A stretch of 64,000 nucleotides of DNA from Rhodospirillales bacterium (GTDB lineage: Bacteria > Pseudomonadota > Alphaproteobacteria > ATCC43930 > CGMCC-115725). Under the pieces are notes generated by a model, which had not been told where the DNA came from, made no database searches, and saw only the letters and a list, made by a program, of their open reading frames with translations. Made by a program: the position numbers and the translations under genes. Below are positions 63,215-64,000 of this stretch, in pieces. The stretch is taken from contig CANJCB010000017.1 in NCBI GenBank assembly GCA_947473305.1, positions 1-64,000 on the forward strand, in the 5' to 3' direction. The stretch's first letter is position 1, and every line of letters begins with the position of its first letter.

Positions 63215-64000
63215 ATGTTGAACAGCCTCACTTTCGGGCTCGGCGCGCTTGCCACCCTCGTCCCCGCTGCGGCGATCCGCTTCCGGCCGGACGACCGCAG
63301 GGATGTCGTCTTCTGGGCGATGCTCGCCGTGGGCGTCATCGGACCCGCCGGATGGGCGGCGGCGCAGCTCAATGGCGTGTGGCGGACGGGTTTCGCCATG
63401 TCGCTCTGGGTCACCATCGCCGGGACCATGGCGCTTTTCTTCCTGCTCTCGGTGACGATGCGGCAGCTTTGGCGGCTGACGCCGATTCTTGTGCCCTACC
63501 TCCTGGTCTTAGGCGCGGCTGCCATCGTCTGGCAGCATGCGCCGGAACGGCCGATCGACGACGCGAGCATCCCCGCCGGCTGGATGCAGGCCCATATTCT
63601 CCTGGCGGTGGCGACCTACAGCCTTTCGACCCTCGCAGCGGTGGCCGGCTTTGCGGTCGTGCTCCAGGAAAGGGCTTTGAAGCGCAAACGGCCGACGGCG
63701 CTTACCCGTCTCCTCCCGGCAATTGCCGAAAGCGAGAATATCCAAGTCGGGCTTCTGATGGCCTCCGCACTGGTTCTGGCTCTCGGCCTGCTCTCGGGCA
63801 TGGCGGCGGAATGGTATTTGAGAGGGCGGTTTCTCACCCTCGATCACAAGACGATCTTCTCTCTCGCGGCCTTCGCCGTGATCGCCCTGCTTCTGGTCGC
63901 CCATTCGGTGACGGGGGTCAGGGGCAGGCGCGCCGCGCGCTATGTGCTGGTCGCCTATCTCCTGCTGACCTTGGCCTTTCCCGGGGTCAAGTTCGTGACG
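63215..64000 (+). CDS. CcsA/YpjD-type cytochrome c assembly membrane protein (3' truncated by window)
   Basis: An open frame from ATG 63215 runs 262 codons to the window edge without a stop. It encodes a polytopic protein with about eight hydrophobic segments. The cytochrome c assembly (CcsA/HemX/YpjD) pattern is clear: MQAHILLAVATYSLSTLAA, VVLQERALKRKRP, LGLLSGMAAEW, LDHKTIFSLAAFAVIALLL and GVRGRRAARYVLVAYLLLTLAFPGVKFV. Conserved His residues in MQAHI and LDHKT are candidate haem ligands. YpjD-like members near ffh are of uncertain role, so haem handling is inferred. TATAGT (63202-63207) is close upstream. Confidence 0.88.
   Translation, partial: MLNSLTFGLGALATLVPAAAIRFRPDDRRDVVFWAMLAVGVIGPAGWAAAQLNGVWRTGFAMSLWVTIAGTMALFFLLSVTMRQLWRLTPILVPYLLVLGAAAIVWQHAPERPIDDASIPAGWMQAHILLAVATYSLSTLAAVAGFAVVLQERALKRKRPTALTRLLPAIAESENIQVGLLMASALVLALGLLSGMAAEWYLRGRFLTLDHKTIFSLAAFAVIALLLVAHSVTGVRGRRAARYVLVAYLLLTLAFPGVKFVT

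Overview
The window is a high-GC chromosomal segment from an alphaproteobacterium, most likely of the Rhodospirillales. The lineage call is inference. It rests on three things: the housekeeping order gltA-gltX-comEC-lexA-moeA-moaC-trpCDG and eno-ftsB-pdhABC-lpd-lipA-coq10-like/cinA-pgpA-ispDF, a fused ispDF, and a LexA site with the alphaproteobacterial direct-repeat form GTTC-N7-GTTC. No rRNA, tRNA, CRISPR array, insertion sequence or phage gene was seen. Coding density is very high, and no gene-free stretch exceeds about 270 bp.

Region 1 (1-10 kb) is accessory. A TauD-type dioxygenase and an orphan oligopeptide-type binding protein lie beside a type I secretion cassette. The cassette runs from cargo to ABC exporter to HlyD-like adaptor on the minus strand. 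The cargo is a 662-residue protein with about 20 copies of a ~20-residue GNG/GDG repeat and a C-terminus like that of secreted rhizobial-type RTX proteins. It shares a divergent, AT-rich, motif-dense promoter region with a TadG-like pilus-assembly protein. Region 2 (10-14.3 kb) holds an acyl-CoA synthetase, a single-domain response regulator, a glutathione transferase, a 49-residue DUF3096 protein and an enoyl-CoA hydratase.

Region 3 (14.3-27.6 kb) is a large catabolic and uptake locus built around a divergent promoter at 21549-21700. Leftward, one probable operon encodes a second TauD-like dioxygenase with a second oligopeptide-type binding protein, an acyl-CoA dehydrogenase, a complete SsuABC/TauABC-type importer and an arylmalonate-decarboxylase-like enzyme. 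Rightward are a 4,5-dihydroxyphthalate-decarboxylase-like protein, an orphan CoxL-type molybdenum hydroxylase subunit, a hydroxypyruvate-isomerase-like protein and a GMC oxidoreductase. Together they suggest uptake and stepwise oxidation or decarboxylation of an aromatic or branched carboxylic acid. The substrate cannot be read from the sequence.

Region 4 (27.8-46 kb) is core: citrate synthase, GltX, ComEC, LexA with an SOS box, MoeA/MoaC, and the tryptophan genes trpC, trpD and trpG. trpE and ppiD lie 4.2 kb away on the same strand. They are separated from trpG by an opposite-strand copper module (copA, cueR, a YibQ-type deacetylase, copZ) that looks inserted into the trp block.

Region 5 (45.4-60.2 kb) is core metabolism: tpiA, secG, pyrG, kdsA, eno, ftsB, the full pyruvate dehydrogenase set and lipA, a Coq10-like protein, then cinA-pgpA-ispDF in the opposite direction. 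The dihydrolipoamide acetyltransferase carries two tandem subunit-binding domains instead of the usual one. A 132-bp element with perfect 28-bp inverted ends sits between pdhC and lpd. Region 6 (60.2-64 kb) starts with an AT-rich leader, then two small membrane proteins and a DUF3300 lipoprotein with an extra N-terminal domain. It ends in a CcsA/YpjD-type cytochrome c assembly gene cut by the window edge.
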